A stretch of DNA of 64,000 nt from Heracleum sosnowskyi (GCA_030848705.1 CM061243.1:113298674-113362673), one strand, 5' to 3'. Positions 28,257 through 39,782 are shown, counted from the first letter of the stretch. Notes: generated by a model not told the origin, from the sequence alone. Translations and numbers: made by a program.

Positions 28257-28742
28257 CTACATTGCTTCTGTTTCCAGTTGTTTCTCTAAGAAATCATCAT
28301 AGACCTTCTTCTTCCTTATTTCTTCATTCTTCTTTATTTCAGAGATGGCCATTAGAATTTCATCTCTAGCAATCATTTCTTCAATGAGAGGAGAATCCTT
28401 TAGATCTTCAGCTGCTGTTCTGAGGGCACTTTCCACATAAGAGTGTATAAACTCCATCCTTATCTTGCTTTTTCCTCCATAAAGATTTTTGTACTCCACA
28501 GTATAAGGATTTTGCTTTACCCTGCACAGCCCTTTCTTCCTCAGCTCCTTTGCTCTTTCATCCATCTCAGCCATCTCCTTCTCTTTCTGACACCTCTTTT
28601 CTTCATTTTCTTTCCTCAGGTTTTCTTCATAATCAGCATGCATTTTCAAGAACCTGGCAATATCTATTTTCCATGTCCTTTCTTCCTTTTCTTCAAAATT
28701 CAGTAAGGCATTTATCCTTTCAAGCTCATATTTATAGAAATG
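28257..28742 (-). pseudogene. C-terminal extension of the element C third ORF
   Basis: The same frame as the upstream ORF resumes after the TAA at 28743-28745 and stays open for about 160 codons to 28257. It encodes a charged helical stretch (ENLRKENEEKRCQKEKEM) and ends QLETEAM. The stop probably replaced a Gln codon. Without it the third ORF would be about 1611 codons. Confidence 0.65.
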
Positions 28743-31700
28743 TTACCAGCCTCCTTGCTTCATAACCTTCTCTCTTCCATCAGTGTACTTGATCTCTAGA
28801 TGATCTAGCTTCACCTTGACTTCAAAGATTCTTTGAGCTCTCAAGAATGCTAGGGCATCTTCATCATAGTCTTCATCAAGAGGAAGCACTTTGATCCCTA
28901 CAACATTAGTGATTACCCCATTCTTCTTTGTTATCCTTGTCCTCTTAGCTGCCCTCTTGATCTTCATATGCTTCACTTGAGGTAGCTTTGTGGAGCAGGG
29001 AGAATTAGTCTTCAGTGCCACATCACTTGGAAGTAGCTTCACTCCCTTCCCCTTCATCCACTGTAACACTCCACTGGCTGTTACTTTATGGAAGTGTTTT
29101 CTTGATGTTCCTTTTGTGGCTTCATCTTTCTTCTGTGGCAATTCAGGTTCAGAAGTCTTAGATAATGATTTTGGAGGATCATTACTAGTAGTACCCACCC
29201 TAGACTTAGAGTCTTGTGTTTTGGTTAAAGTACTACTAGCAATGTCCTTGACTTGCTGAATTCCACTGCTTGTTTTCTTAACTGATTCCTTTGCCCCCTT
29301 GTCATCCCTCTTGCTATCAGCAGCATCCTTTGATTTCTTTGAATATTTGCTCCTTTCCTTATCTCTCCTTGACTGAGATCTCCTTTCATAGGTTTTCTCC
29401 TCATCATCATCATCATCCCCATCCTTCTTTTTGCTCTTTTCTTTGACAGATTCAGGAATGACTCCATGAATCAGAAAAGATTGTAGAGTGTGAATCATCT
29501 CTAGTTCCTCAGCTGTCCTGACTCCCCTCTTGGCTCTTAGCATTTGCAGCACCTGGTTGATCTTTGCATTATTCTTTCTTGTCAAATCTGAAGGGATCAC
29601 CAACTGGTCAATGCTGCTGTCTTGAGATAGACTTTGGAAGATTATTGTCTTTGGCTTTGAGATAACCTCAGGCAGTCTTTGATCTTGATCTATCTTCAAG
29701 TCATCAAACAGTCTCTTGTTGTTAGCCCCACCTTGTTCTATTAAGTCCATTATTGTTGACAGCTCAGTGAATCTCAGTTTCTCTAGAGTTTGAAAAGCTA
29801 GGTGCCACAAGCAGTTGTCCTTGCACACCATGATTATCTCTCTTAGATGGACATCCTTGATTTTCCTTACTGCAACTGTGAAGTACTTGATGTTTTCCTT
29901 GAGCTTCTTTCTGTAAGTCCTTGCATCTTCTTGTGCATCTTTGTAGGTGGCTTTCAGAAACTCCAGGAAGGCCTCATCATGATAGATGTGAGAATTGGCA
30001 ACTTCCTGTAGCTTGGCCTCTGTGATTGTTGTAGCTTTGGCAGGTTGAGCATTGGAAGTAGGTTGAACAGGTTGAGGAGTTGAGATATCTTTAGGCATTG
30101 TGGATGGATAGAAGGTGGTTGAAATAGTGCTCTTTTGACCTTCTGCACTGATGACCTCTACAGGGGGAAGGATTATTGGCTTTATTGTTTCTTCAGAAAT
30201 TTTGCCCTTAAGCTTCTGTTGCTTGGCAGGTACTCCCCCTTTCTTTTTCAGAATGACCTCCTTTTCTTTCTCCCCCTTAGGCTTGGAATCAGACAAGATG
30301 TCTTGAGCTTCCCCAGGGATAGGCAGGTTCATATGTCTCATCATTGAGGTCATCATTTGTTGTTGCACCAACAAAATATTAGAAGTGGAGTTGGTTTGAT
30401 CATCCATCTTAGCATTAAGCTGCTCCAAGGAGTGAGATAGTCCTTTGTTTTCTGCTTTCAGTTCAGCTACCTCTCTTTCCAAGCTGTCCACTTTTGAGAA
30501 AAGTTGTTGAGATTTGAAGGAGTTAAGGGATTGATCCTTGAGTTTGGAGAATTCAAACTTGGAGATATCAGAAATAGGAACCTCATCAACAAGCTTGTTC
30601 CCATACTGATTCTTCCAGAGTACTGTAAGCATGGAGTTTGAGTTGATGTTGGCCTGCACCTGATTGTCTAGCTTGGTAGAGAGCTTCTTCATATTATCTG
30701 AAACCATAGCTAGGGTGCAGTCCATTGTGGTGACATTTGAGGCAGTTTTCTGGACTTCCTTAAGAATGCCATCTACCTTGGGAAAGCTTGAAAGAAAACA
30801 ATTCTTGAGTTGAGCATTAGAATGAGCTGTTTCTTCCTGAATGGTGGAGATTTCTGACTGAAGACCCTTCCCAAGAAAATGCATAGCCTTAAGTTGGCTC
30901 TTGTAGACATCATTAACTGCATCATAGATTTCAGCAGGAGAGAGACCTTTGGCATTTGACCCCAAGGCTGTAAGATAGTCCTCCCTGAGAAAAGCTAGAG
31001 CCTCCTTAAGCTTGACTGTCCTTTTGCCATCCAGCCAAGCATCCACATTTCCAGCTTGCTGGGCTTCATCCACAATTTTATCCTGTTGTGCTTCAACATC
31101 CTCCTTATGAGTGAGAAGAATAGCCTCATAGTCAGAATTTGGGAGATTTGCAGTGAGGAGATGTTGAGCAATCCTAGAGATCTCATCAATCTGTGCCACA
31201 TGAAGATCTTGTAATTCTTCTTCCGTCAATTGTGGTAGCACAGAGGATGATCCTGAAGCCCTGTCATGTTGCACAGGTTTCAGCCATTCAGTGATTGTGG
31301 CCTGAGCCAAGTGAGAGCTAGTGCTTGGCACTTCATGAGATGTAAGGTTTTGAGTCTCCTCCAGCCTTGGAATGGCTGTAGGGTCTAATGTTGTCTCCAT
31401 TGAAATGGGATGTGTTACAACATTAGCCCTATTTGTCTGTGAAGACAGTTCCACATCCCTAAGAATGGGAGAATTTGGCACAGAGTCTCCAGTGAAAACT
31501 GGTGAATCCTCCATGTTTGTGTTGGTGTCATTAGGATATGCCCCAGCATGCATTCCCTGACCAACTAGATGTGGTTCCTGGGTGGTGAGCATAGTGTCAT
31601 GCACCATGTCACTTGAAATTGGCTCAATCACAGGAGAGAATTGTGATTGATCAAAGGCAAGATTGTCATTGGAATGACTCTCTTGTTCAGAAGAAATTTT

Positions 31701-33092
31701 TATGGAAGAATCTGAGAGAGAAGTGGGGTTTAGATTAGATTGTGGCAACTCCCCCTGAGAGATAGGAGGAGTTTCAACAGTGATGTGCTCTCCACTCTGT
31801 GAATTATCAGCCTTATCACTCCTAGGGTCAAGAGTGAGGTCTTGACCCTGTGCAGACTCTGTACAAGATGCAGTGGGGAGGCTGCTCTTTTCAATGCCAA
31901 TGACCTGTTGAGAGGCCATGGACAGTAACAGGTGTACCTCTTTTTCCACATCTGAATCCTGTTGGGAGGATCCAGTGGTAGGTTTGGATTTGGATTTCTT
32001 CTTTTGTCTGGTGAGAGGTGACTCAGGATTCTCACTTGCTATCTCTACAGATTCATTTATCACTTCTAGGGCTCTCTTCTTTGACTTCTTTTTAGTAACA
32101 CCAATCTTTTGAGAGATTGATGCACTTGGATGCCTAGCTTCTATGGGACTGTTTGCAGTGGGGTTGCTGGATGGGATGGGAAGGCTGGGGTTAGACTGTG
32201 TAGCTCCTTCAGTCTCAGCCTCCCCTGTCCAGGAAAGAGCATGGTATATTGGCTTATCAAGTGGATAAGACTCAAATGTGTCCTGCATATGCTTAGTCAC
32301 ACTTAGAATCACATCCACTTGATTCCTTGTGTCCAATGAGCCAAATAGTACTTTGGACATGGACTTGGAATAAGCCAGTTTAGTGTTATCTATACCCTCC
32401 AATAGATGGACATTTGCATCAAGAAAATTTAAAATAACTTGAAGGAAACGAGGGTAAAAGATGTCATTACCTCTACCACGAATGGTCCTTCCTAGCCTCT
32501 GAGTCAATTCTTTGAGAATTATGGCTCCCACATTGATCTCCTGGTTGTTGGCCAAGGAGTAGGCTAGCTTCACAGCAATGTGACTGATATGGTCCCATCC
32601 TGTCTCCCTGCAGAGAAACACCTTCTGGAGTGCGTCAAACAGAAATGACCACTCCCTTCTCACAAACTTCTTATTCAGCTTTCCAGTATCTATCTCATCA
32701 GCATACTGAATGAAGGTCATGAATTCTATGATTTGAGCATCTGTAGCTTCTTGGTCATGACCCTCCACCTTGAACCCCAAAGCTTCATTGATTTCCCTTT
32801 CACCAAATTGAAAGTGTTTGCCTCCAATTGAACAACTAACCTCCTGGAATGAGGTTCCATCTTCCCTAGCCATTGTTGATACCAACGCCGTTCTCCAGAA
32901 TCCTTCCAACACATCGACATACAAGGTAGGGTTCAGGGTTAGGGCTTGGCGTAGGTAGGAAGTGTTCAAGAACCGTACAAAACACTTGTACCTTGGGTTA
33001 GCCTCAGCCTCAGAGGGAATGGTGAGAAGATTGGTTTCTTTGGGAATGGTTAAAGGGATTGGGGATGATACTGTTTGAGATTTGGGTGCCAT
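28743..33092 (-). CDS. Third ORF of copia element C (1449 codons)
   Basis: Begins MAPKSQTVSS just downstream of the motif spacer. Residues 1-230 form a block shared with element A (RFLNTSYL near 41, RREWSFLFDAL near 145, TGWDHIS near 164, NVGAII near 187, YPRFLQVI near 213). Basic clusters at about 334-340 (KKKSKKR) and 362-370 resemble nuclear localisation signals. A long Ser/Thr-rich middle follows. A helical coiled-coil region is likely at about 850-950 (VDSLEREVAELKAENKGL), and a basic Ser/Lys/Asp-rich C-terminal third follows. I see no signal peptide or transmembrane stretch, so the envelope-like label often given to this position is doubtful. It is far longer than gag. Function unknown; nuclear localisation is inferred. 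Confidence 0.85.
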   Translation of the reverse strand: MAPKSQTVSSPIPLTIPKETNLLTIPSEAEANPRYKCFVRFLNTSYLRQALTLNPTLYVDVLEGFWRTALVSTMAREDGTSFQEVSCSIGGKHFQFGEREINEALGFKVEGHDQEATDAQIIEFMTFIQYADEIDTGKLNKKFVRREWSFLFDALQKVFLCRETGWDHISHIAVKLAYSLANNQEINVGAIILKELTQRLGRTIRGRGNDIFYPRFLQVILNFLDANVHLLEGIDNTKLAYSKSMSKVLFGSLDTRNQVDVILSVTKHMQDTFESYPLDKPIYHALSWTGEAETEGATQSNPSLPIPSSNPTANSPIEARHPSASISQKIGVTKKKSKKRALEVINESVEIASENPESPLTRQKKKSKSKPTTGSSQQDSDVEKEVHLLLSMASQQVIGIEKSSLPTASCTESAQGQDLTLDPRSDKADNSQSGEHITVETPPISQGELPQSNLNPTSLSDSSIKISSEQESHSNDNLAFDQSQFSPVIEPISSDMVHDTMLTTQEPHLVGQGMHAGAYPNDTNTNMEDSPVFTGDSVPNSPILRDVELSSQTNRANVVTHPISMETTLDPTAIPRLEETQNLTSHEVPSTSSHLAQATITEWLKPVQHDRASGSSSVLPQLTEEELQDLHVAQIDEISRIAQHLLTANLPNSDYEAILLTHKEDVEAQQDKIVDEAQQAGNVDAWLDGKRTVKLKEALAFLREDYLTALGSNAKGLSPAEIYDAVNDVYKSQLKAMHFLGKGLQSEISTIQEETAHSNAQLKNCFLSSFPKVDGILKEVQKTASNVTTMDCTLAMVSDNMKKLSTKLDNQVQANINSNSMLTVLWKNQYGNKLVDEVPISDISKFEFSKLKDQSLNSFKSQQLFSKVDSLEREVAELKAENKGLSHSLEQLNAKMDDQTNSTSNILLVQQQMMTSMMRHMNLPIPGEAQDILSDSKPKGEKEKEVILKKKGGVPAKQQKLKGKISEETIKPIILPPVEVISAEGQKSTISTTFYPSTMPKDISTPQPVQPTSNAQPAKATTITEAKLQEVANSHIYHDEAFLEFLKATYKDAQEDARTYRKKLKENIKYFTVAVRKIKDVHLREIIMVCKDNCLWHLAFQTLEKLRFTELSTIMDLIEQGGANNKRLFDDLKIDQDQRLPEVISKPKTIIFQSLSQDSSIDQLVIPSDLTRKNNAKINQVLQMLRAKRGVRTAEELEMIHTLQSFLIHGVIPESVKEKSKKKDGDDDDDEEKTYERRSQSRRDKERSKYSKKSKDAADSKRDDKGAKESVKKTSSGIQQVKDIASSTLTKTQDSKSRVGTTSNDPPKSLSKTSEPELPQKKDEATKGTSRKHFHKVTASGVLQWMKGKGVKLLPSDVALKTNSPCSTKLPQVKHMKIKRAAKRTRITKKNGVITNVVGIKVLPLDEDYDEDALAFLRAQRIFEVKVKLDHLEIKYTDGREKVMKQGGW

Positions 33093-33804
33093 TTCGAGAG
33101 TGAGAGTGAAAAAGAGAGTAGAGAATTTGTGCTTAGGTTTGAGAGTTTGAGAGCAATAGACAAGATGAAAAGTTGTGAACGGTTAGAAAAGGTATTTATA
33201 TGATAGAGACACTGCGATATGGGGTTATGAATGTGTACAGTCAATTTTTATGTCGCGAAGTCAAAAATGGCCTGTACCGCAAAGTCTTGCACAGTATATC
33301 GCATAGTCTCAGAAATGAACTATGTCGCAAAGTCCTCAAGATGAAAGGATTGGGGAGACTTTGCGATATAGTAGAAATACCCTGGCTAAAGCTCTCTTTT
33401 AGGAATTTTAAGCAAATTGTCAGACTTTTATCAAATTTGAAATGAAATAAATTTAAATCAAAATTCTGTCAAATGTGGAGACTTGTCGATATAGTTATTC
33501 TAAGTCGCGAAGTCATAAAATGAACTATGTCGCAAACTCATGAAATGAACTATGTCGCGAAGTCTCACAATCTCAACAGTTTGCGATATAAGTCTGTTTA
33601 ATTTGAACTGTGTCGTGAACTCTGAAAAACATCTATATAGAGATGTCTTAAAAGCTCACAACTTTACCAACAAATGTGATTTTGAAAAATATGCAGTAAA
33701 ATACTGAAATATTTATAAATCATATCTCAGCTAATTTTCACTCCAAACAAATAGAGCATTTAAATACAGTGAAAATTTACTGCTGCAGCAATTTACTGGC
33801 ATAC
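33093..33804 (-). other. Spacer between pol and third ORF of element C, with CGCGA motif array
   Basis: Non-coding. At 33250-33615 there are about eleven copies of ATGTCGCGAAGTC, TTGCGATATAG or close variants in both orientations. The same motif fills the LTRs of C and is absent from A and B. The first 100 bases hold a purine-rich leader of the third ORF. Confidence 0.8.
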
Positions 33805-36800
33805 TTACTTAGAGCAACTAAATGAAGGATTGAGCATTCCAATTTCACTCACAAGTCTGTTGAAGACTGCTTCATTCAGAGGTTTAGTAAATATGTCAGC
33901 TAATTGTTTCTCAGTGGGAACATAAGAGACTTCTATGGTACCATTTGCAGCATGTTCCCTAATGAAATGGTACCTGATCTCAATGTGCTTTGTAGTAGAA
34001 TGATTAACAGGATTGGCAACTATGGATATTGCACTAGTATTGTCACACATTAGAGGAATGTGTTCTAACACTAGCCCATAATCCATGAGTTGATTTCTAA
34101 TCCAAAGCAATTGAGCACAGCAACTTCCAGCAGCAATGTATTCAGCCTCAGCTGTGGATGTTGCTGTGGACTGTTGTTTCTTACTAAACCAGGACACTAA
34201 CCTTTGACCTAGGAATTGACAGCTTCCAGAGGTGCTCTTCCTGTCAATTCTTCATCCAGCATAATCAGAATCTGTGTAACCAACCAGGTTGAACCCAGTG
34301 CCCTTTGGATACCATAGCCCAAGATTAGGAGTCCCCTTTAGATACTTGAAGATTCTTTTGATAGCCATCATGTGAGATTCCTTGGGATCAGACTGGAACC
34401 TTGCACAGAGGCATGTGGCAAACATGATGTCTGGCCTGCTAGCTGTGAGATAGAGTAAGGATCCAACCATTCCTCTATAGACCTTGATATCAACTCTCTT
34501 GCCTTTCTTGTCTTCATCCAGCTTGATTGCAGTAGACATATGAGTTTTGGCTGGGGATGACTCTTCTAAACCATATTTCTTTAAAAGATCCTTGACATAC
34601 TTAGATTGGTTTATAAAGATGCCATCCTCCCTTTGATGTACTTGCAGGCCTAGAAAATAGGTTAACTCTCCCATCATACTCATCTCATATTTGCTTTGCA
34701 TCAACTTAGAGAACCTTTCACAGAGTTTTTCATTTGAAGAGCCAAAGATGATATCATCCACATAGATTTGAACAAGAATGATATCATTTCCATGCTTCTT
34801 GAAGAATAGGGTTTTGTCAATTGTACCCTTGGTGAATTGATGCTCAAGAAGGAATTGAGATAGAGTCTCATACCAGGCTCTTGGTGCCTGTTTGAGTCCA
34901 TAGAGTGCCTTAAGCAGTCTGTACACAAAGTTTGGGAAGTCTTCATTTTCAAAGCCAGGTGGTTGAGACACATAGACTTCTTCAGCAAGATCACCATTGA
35001 GAAATGCACTTTTCACATCCATTTGATACACCTTAAAATCTGAGTGAGCTGCAAAAGCCAGGAAGATTCTGATGGCTTCCAGTCTAGCTACAAGTGCAAA
35101 TGTCTCATCATAGTCAATGCCTTCTTGTTGACAATATCCTTTGGCAACCAGCCTTGCTTTGTTTCTTATTACCACTCCTTCTTCATCCATCTTGTTTCTG
35201 AACACCCATTTGGTGTCAATAACATTCTTTCCTTTTGGAGGAGGTACTAGTTCCCATACTTTGTTTTTCTCAAATTGATTCAACTCTTCTTGCATGGCAA
35301 TAATCCAATCAGAGTTCTTCAAAGCTTCTTCAATTAATTTAGGTTCCTCTTGTGACAGAAAGCAGCTATACAGACATGTATTTAATGTTGCCCTTCTTGT
35401 TCTAACTCCCTCACTAGGATCTCCAATGATTTGATCCCTAGTGTGGGCTCTGTCCCATTTCCTTGTGTGCCCCTGTTCATTTCCTTGATCTGTTCTAAGC
35501 TCATTTTGGTTGAAAGGTGCATTCTCTTCTTCTCCCCCTGTGTTTGTGAACCCTTGCACAGGTGTTTGAAGAAGATTGTCAACTTCAAGAATTTCATTCT
35601 CTAGAACAGTTTGAACAGGGGGTTCATCTTCACTTTCAGAATCCTCAAGATAACCTTGATTTTCAAATCTCAATGGCACACTGTCTTGATCACTTGTTTT
35701 CAGTCCAGGAGTTTTCTTGTCATCAAAGGTAACATCCATGCTTTCCATGACTTTGTGTTGCTCAGGTACAAACACTCTGTATGCTGTCCTTTCCAGAGAG
35801 TATCCAATGAAGATACCTTCAAATGCCTTAGCATCAAATTTTCCAACATGCTCAGAGGTATCTTTCATCACAAAGCACTTGCTTCCAAACACATGCAGGT
35901 GCTTGAAGGATGCTCTTTTTCCAGTCATTAATGAGTAAGGAGTTTTGCCAGACTTCTTATTGATTAATGTTCTATTTTGCACATAGCATGCTGTGTTAAC
36001 AGCATCAGCCCAAAAGCTAGTGGGTAGCTTTGCATCCAGCAGCATTGTCCTTGCAGCTTCAATGAGAGTTCTATTCTTTCTCTCAACTACTCCATTTTGT
36101 TGAGGTGTTCTAGGAGCTGAGAATTGTTGAGAAATTCCTTTATCTTTGCAAAACTCATACAATGTTGAATTTATGAACTCAGTCCCATTATCACTTCTCA
36201 AAGCAACTACAGAGGAGCCAGTGCTTTGTGCTTCTTTATCAACTCTCTTGATATGCTCTATTATGATTTGGGGTGCTTCATCCTTGGAGAATAGGAATTC
36301 CACCCAAGTATATCTTGAATAGTCATCTACCATTACTAGAGCATATTTCTTTTTGGAGAGGGACATTACATTCACAGGGCCAAATAAGTCCATGTGAATT
36401 AGCTGCAGAGGTTTTGAATTTGTATTGAGCAATTTGTTCTTGTGACTGGATCTTTTAATTTTCCCTTTCTGACAAGCTTCACAAGCTCCATCTTGCACAA
36501 ACTCCAAGGCAGGCAAATCCCTGATAAGTTCTCTCTTGGTTAGAGAGTTCATTGCCTGAACATTCAAGTGAGACAGCTTCTTGTGCCATAGCCAGAATTC
36601 CTCATTTGTGGCTTTAGTGTAGAAATAGCAGATTTCTCCCTTATCTGCAGCTTTGAGATTTGCTACAAACAAGCTTCCTTTCTTCACACCAGTTAGAACA
36701 ACTTCACCACTTTCCCTTTTTGAGATTGAACAAAGGTCTTCATCAAATTCCACTTTGAAACCTCTGTTGGTGAATTGTCCAATACTCAGGAGATTGTGCT

Positions 36801-37014
36801 TCAGTCCTTCAACAAATGCTACATCTTCAATAATGACATTTCCAGATTTAACATTGCCATATCCCATTGTATAACCAATGTTGTCATTTCCAAAGGTTAC
36901 TGATGGGCCAGCCTTTTCCTCAAAATGTGATAGCAGGGCTATATCACCAGTCATGTGACTTGAGCATCCACTGTCCAAGATCCATATGACTCTTTTATTC
37001 CTGTTGCCCTGCAT
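33805..37014 (-). pseudogene. Element C pol, complete except for one in-frame stop
   Basis: Begins MQGNRNKRVIWILDSGCSSHMTG (protease site near residue 14). It has the pre-integrase zinc region (WHKKLSH, CEAC), the integrase core (HMDLFGP, RSDNGTEF, VVERKNR) and the RT blocks (KARLVAKGY, YQMDVKSAFLNGD, IYVDDIIFGS). RNase H follows (STAEAEYIAAGSCC, TKHIEI). A TGA at 34252-34254 replaces the Cys after DSDYAG, and the same frame continues to 33805. One RT residue departs from the usual FAPVARLEA (Leu for Pro). Total length would be about 1069 codons. The start lies in a different frame from gag, 11 bases past its stop. Confidence 0.93.
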
Positions 37015-37025
37015 TCACAAAATGA

Positions 37026-39491
37026 CTAAGTTGTTTTTGGTACCCACACTTGGTAGGGTCCATTTGATTTAGAAACATTTTGATTAATAATTCTTCTGTC
37101 ATAAATTGCATTTCTCATAGTAGGAGACTTCACTTTTTCTGTGGCTTTGGAGTTTACACTCTTAGGCTCACATGAAGTTTTCACCCTCTCAACCCTGATT
37201 GGGGACCCTGTCCTATGAGAATGCATATGTGTGTGTGATTCACCAGATTGTGCAGAGTCAAGTTTATGTTTAAGAGATAAACAGTTAGCAATCACAGTCA
37301 CATAGCATGTCATGCAGTTTGGCTTACCACAGAAGGAATCATGAATAGAATTTATGCTAGCAGAATGGTTACTCAGGTTGTCAACTTCAACAATATCAGG
37401 CTTACTACACTTATGAGTCAAATGATTAACAGATAGGCATTTTTGACATTGTTTCCTGGGAGCATTTGGCACATAAGCATAGTTGTTTCCTTTGTTAACA
37501 CCAACTTTACCATTTCTGTTTTGTTTCCTTTTCTTAACAACTTCTTTCTTTGCTTTAGGACTCTTGACAAGATTGTCTTTGGTCTCTTTCTGATTGACAA
37601 GTTCAGGAAAGGAAGAAGTGTTCTTAGCAGCCTCATCTTCTTCAAGTAGTTGTTGCTTGATGATCAGTAGTTCCTCATCAAACTCAACATCACTCTTTCT
37701 GAAGATGGGCTGTTCAACACTTGACAGTATGGTTGGGGCATTTTTGTTTGTAAAAGTTTCCTTTCCTTTGCCCTTGACCTTCTTCCTTCCCTTGTCATTA
37801 TCATAGTCAAAACCAACTCCAACCTTGCAGTCTTCAGTGTGTTCCTTGTGGTAGGTTTGAATAAGTTCAGAGGAGTTTTTGAAGCTTCTTAGTTTCAGTT
37901 CAGTTTCAGCAATTTGTTCTCTAAGGGCTTTCTCTATTTGCTCAGCACAAATCACTTTGTTTTTAAGATACTCAACCTCCTTTTTCAAACCATCCAGGTT
38001 CACAACCATTAACTCAAGCTTCTCATTCTTTTCTGTAAGCTCAGCATTCTTAGCAGTTAGTCTATCAATTTCTTCATTAGCTACTAACATGCTAGTATGA
38101 ATATTAAACATCTCAGTGCTCATATCTTCAACAGTTTGCTTATATTGAAGGGGAGTCATATCAAGAGAAGTAAGAATGGGTACCTGACTTGAATCACCAT
38201 CATCAGAAAATGCCATCAAGGCATAGTTTGAGTACTCTTGATCTTCTTCTTCATCAGAGTCATCCCAGCATTTTCCCTCAGCAATAAAAGCTTTGCCCTG
38301 TTGTTTCTTGAGTAGAGCCTCATACTTAGCTTCAAGCTCTAAGTATGCTTTGTCCTTCTTGACTTGTTTAGGCTTTCTGCACTCAGTGGCAAAATGCCCA
38401 AGTTCATTGCAGTTATAGCATCTTATTTTGGTCCTATCCACACTTCCTGTCTTGTATCCACCCTTAGCAGCACCAGCAGTCCCTTTTCCTTTATTGAAGG
38501 TGTTTGAGCCACTAGATCCACCAGTGTTTCCAGTATTGAACTTGGACCTGAATGGCTGCTTTCTTTTAAACCTTATGTTAGGATACCTCCTAGCCATATA
38601 AGCAAAAGATTTGTTTTCCATTTTGTCCAGTTCCTCCATGCTGTAAAACTCATCTTCCTCAGGCAAATCATAGACGACCTGGACCTCATCACCAGTGTCT
38701 TCAACTTCCAGTTCCTCAATCTTCACTTGACTGACTTTAAGAGAGTCCATTCTTTGACTTAGGTTGTCAGCAATAAGTGCACAGGAGGTATTAGCCACTA
38801 ATCCTTGCTTTGCTTGAATAGATCTCTTTTGAAACAGCTCCAACTCATATGTCTTCAAAACACCATATAACACATCAAAACCAATTTTTGTTAGATCTCT
38901 TTCTTTAAGGGAAGAGATTCTTGGTTCCAAGTGATCTGGAAGAGTTAGTAAAAACTTCATATTGAGCTCTTCTGTTTCATAGTGTTTGTCATAGAGTTTG
39001 AGCTCGTTTATCAGCTTGTTGAATCTCTCAAACACTTCTGTGATTCCCTCTTTTGGCTGAGCCATGAAGGCTTCATATTGTGAAACAAGAATCTGCTTCT
39101 TGTTCTTTCTTACTTCAGTAGTTCCTTCACAGAGCACTTCTATAAGATCCCACATCTTCTTGGCACTAGTACAATGAGCAACAGTGCCATACATGTTGAA
39201 GTCCATAGATTCACAAATGATAAGTTGAAGATGTCCATCCAGTGCAACTTTTTCCTTTTCAGGATCAGTGTATTTTGAGGGATCTTTGGGCACATGTTTT
39301 GCTGGTACAATCTCAGTGCCAATGGTTGTTTCACCAATCTCGATCATTGGAACGAAGGGACCATGCTTTAGAATATCTAAATACATGGGGTTAGAAGCTT
39401 TGATGAAAAGCAACATCTTCTTCTTCCATAAACTGTAGTGCTCCTTGTTAAAGGGAGGAATCTTGATACTGCTTAGTTTCTGTGAACTCAT
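37026..39491 (-). CDS. Gag of copia element C
   Basis: An intact 821-codon ORF beginning MSSQKLSSIKIPPFNKEHYS. The N-terminal half is the copia capsid-like domain (UBN2 type), with QILVSQYEAFMAQP and LLTLPDHLEP blocks. A zinc knuckle RCYNCNELGHFATEC (CX2CX4HX4C) lies near residue 362. A coiled-coil region follows (ANEEIDRLTAKNAELTEKNE), then more Cys clusters (CQKCLSVNHLTHKC and CGKPNCMTC). The long region after the first knuckle is Sirevirus-like. Gag forms the virus-like particle in the cytoplasm and binds the element RNA through the knuckle. Confidence 0.95.
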   Translation of the reverse strand: MSSQKLSSIKIPPFNKEHYSLWKKKMLLFIKASNPMYLDILKHGPFVPMIEIGETTIGTEIVPAKHVPKDPSKYTDPEKEKVALDGHLQLIICESMDFNMYGTVAHCTSAKKMWDLIEVLCEGTTEVRKNKKQILVSQYEAFMAQPKEGITEVFERFNKLINELKLYDKHYETEELNMKFLLTLPDHLEPRISSLKERDLTKIGFDVLYGVLKTYELELFQKRSIQAKQGLVANTSCALIADNLSQRMDSLKVSQVKIEELEVEDTGDEVQVVYDLPEEDEFYSMEELDKMENKSFAYMARRYPNIRFKRKQPFRSKFNTGNTGGSSGSNTFNKGKGTAGAAKGGYKTGSVDRTKIRCYNCNELGHFATECRKPKQVKKDKAYLELEAKYEALLKKQQGKAFIAEGKCWDDSDEEEDQEYSNYALMAFSDDGDSSQVPILTSLDMTPLQYKQTVEDMSTEMFNIHTSMLVANEEIDRLTAKNAELTEKNEKLELMVVNLDGLKKEVEYLKNKVICAEQIEKALREQIAETELKLRSFKNSSELIQTYHKEHTEDCKVGVGFDYDNDKGRKKVKGKGKETFTNKNAPTILSSVEQPIFRKSDVEFDEELLIIKQQLLEEDEAAKNTSSFPELVNQKETKDNLVKSPKAKKEVVKKRKQNRNGKVGVNKGNNYAYVPNAPRKQCQKCLSVNHLTHKCSKPDIVEVDNLSNHSASINSIHDSFCGKPNCMTCYVTVIANCLSLKHKLDSAQSGESHTHMHSHRTGSPIRVERVKTSCEPKSVNSKATEKVKSPTMRNAIYDRRIINQNVSKSNGPYQVWVPKTT

Positions 39492-39527
39492 TCTTGATCT
39501 TTTCCTGTTTGTACGTTAACAGCCTTC

Positions 39528-39539
39528 GCTTTGATACCA
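39528..39539 (-). other. Primer binding site of element C
   Basis: The minus strand reads TGGTATCAAAGC two bases inside the 5' LTR, close to the initiator tRNA-Met complement and identical to that of element B. Confidence 0.87.
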
Positions 39540-39773
39540 CTTGTTAGAAATGAATACTACTAGAAACTAGACAGAGGGGGGTGAATGGATAGTTTGATAT
39601 ATTTTTCGATTCTTGATAACTGAGTAACAGACTGTATATGAGCTTTCCAAGAAATTCACAATCGAATTTCTGGCTTCTAAACAAGAACAGTTTGAACTTG
39701 CTTGCTTACAGAGAAAAGAGCTTAGCAAATAACTATGTGTATCTCTCTTACAGCTAACAATAGGGTGTGCATC

Positions 39774-39782
39774 ATATATATA
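39774..39782 (-). promoter_or_regulatory. Candidate TATA box of the element C 5' LTR
   Basis: TATATATAA within the LTR, readable as TTATATATA on the minus strand, upstream of gag. The same sequence occurs in the other LTR at 27137-27145. Assigned on sequence only. Confidence 0.4.
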
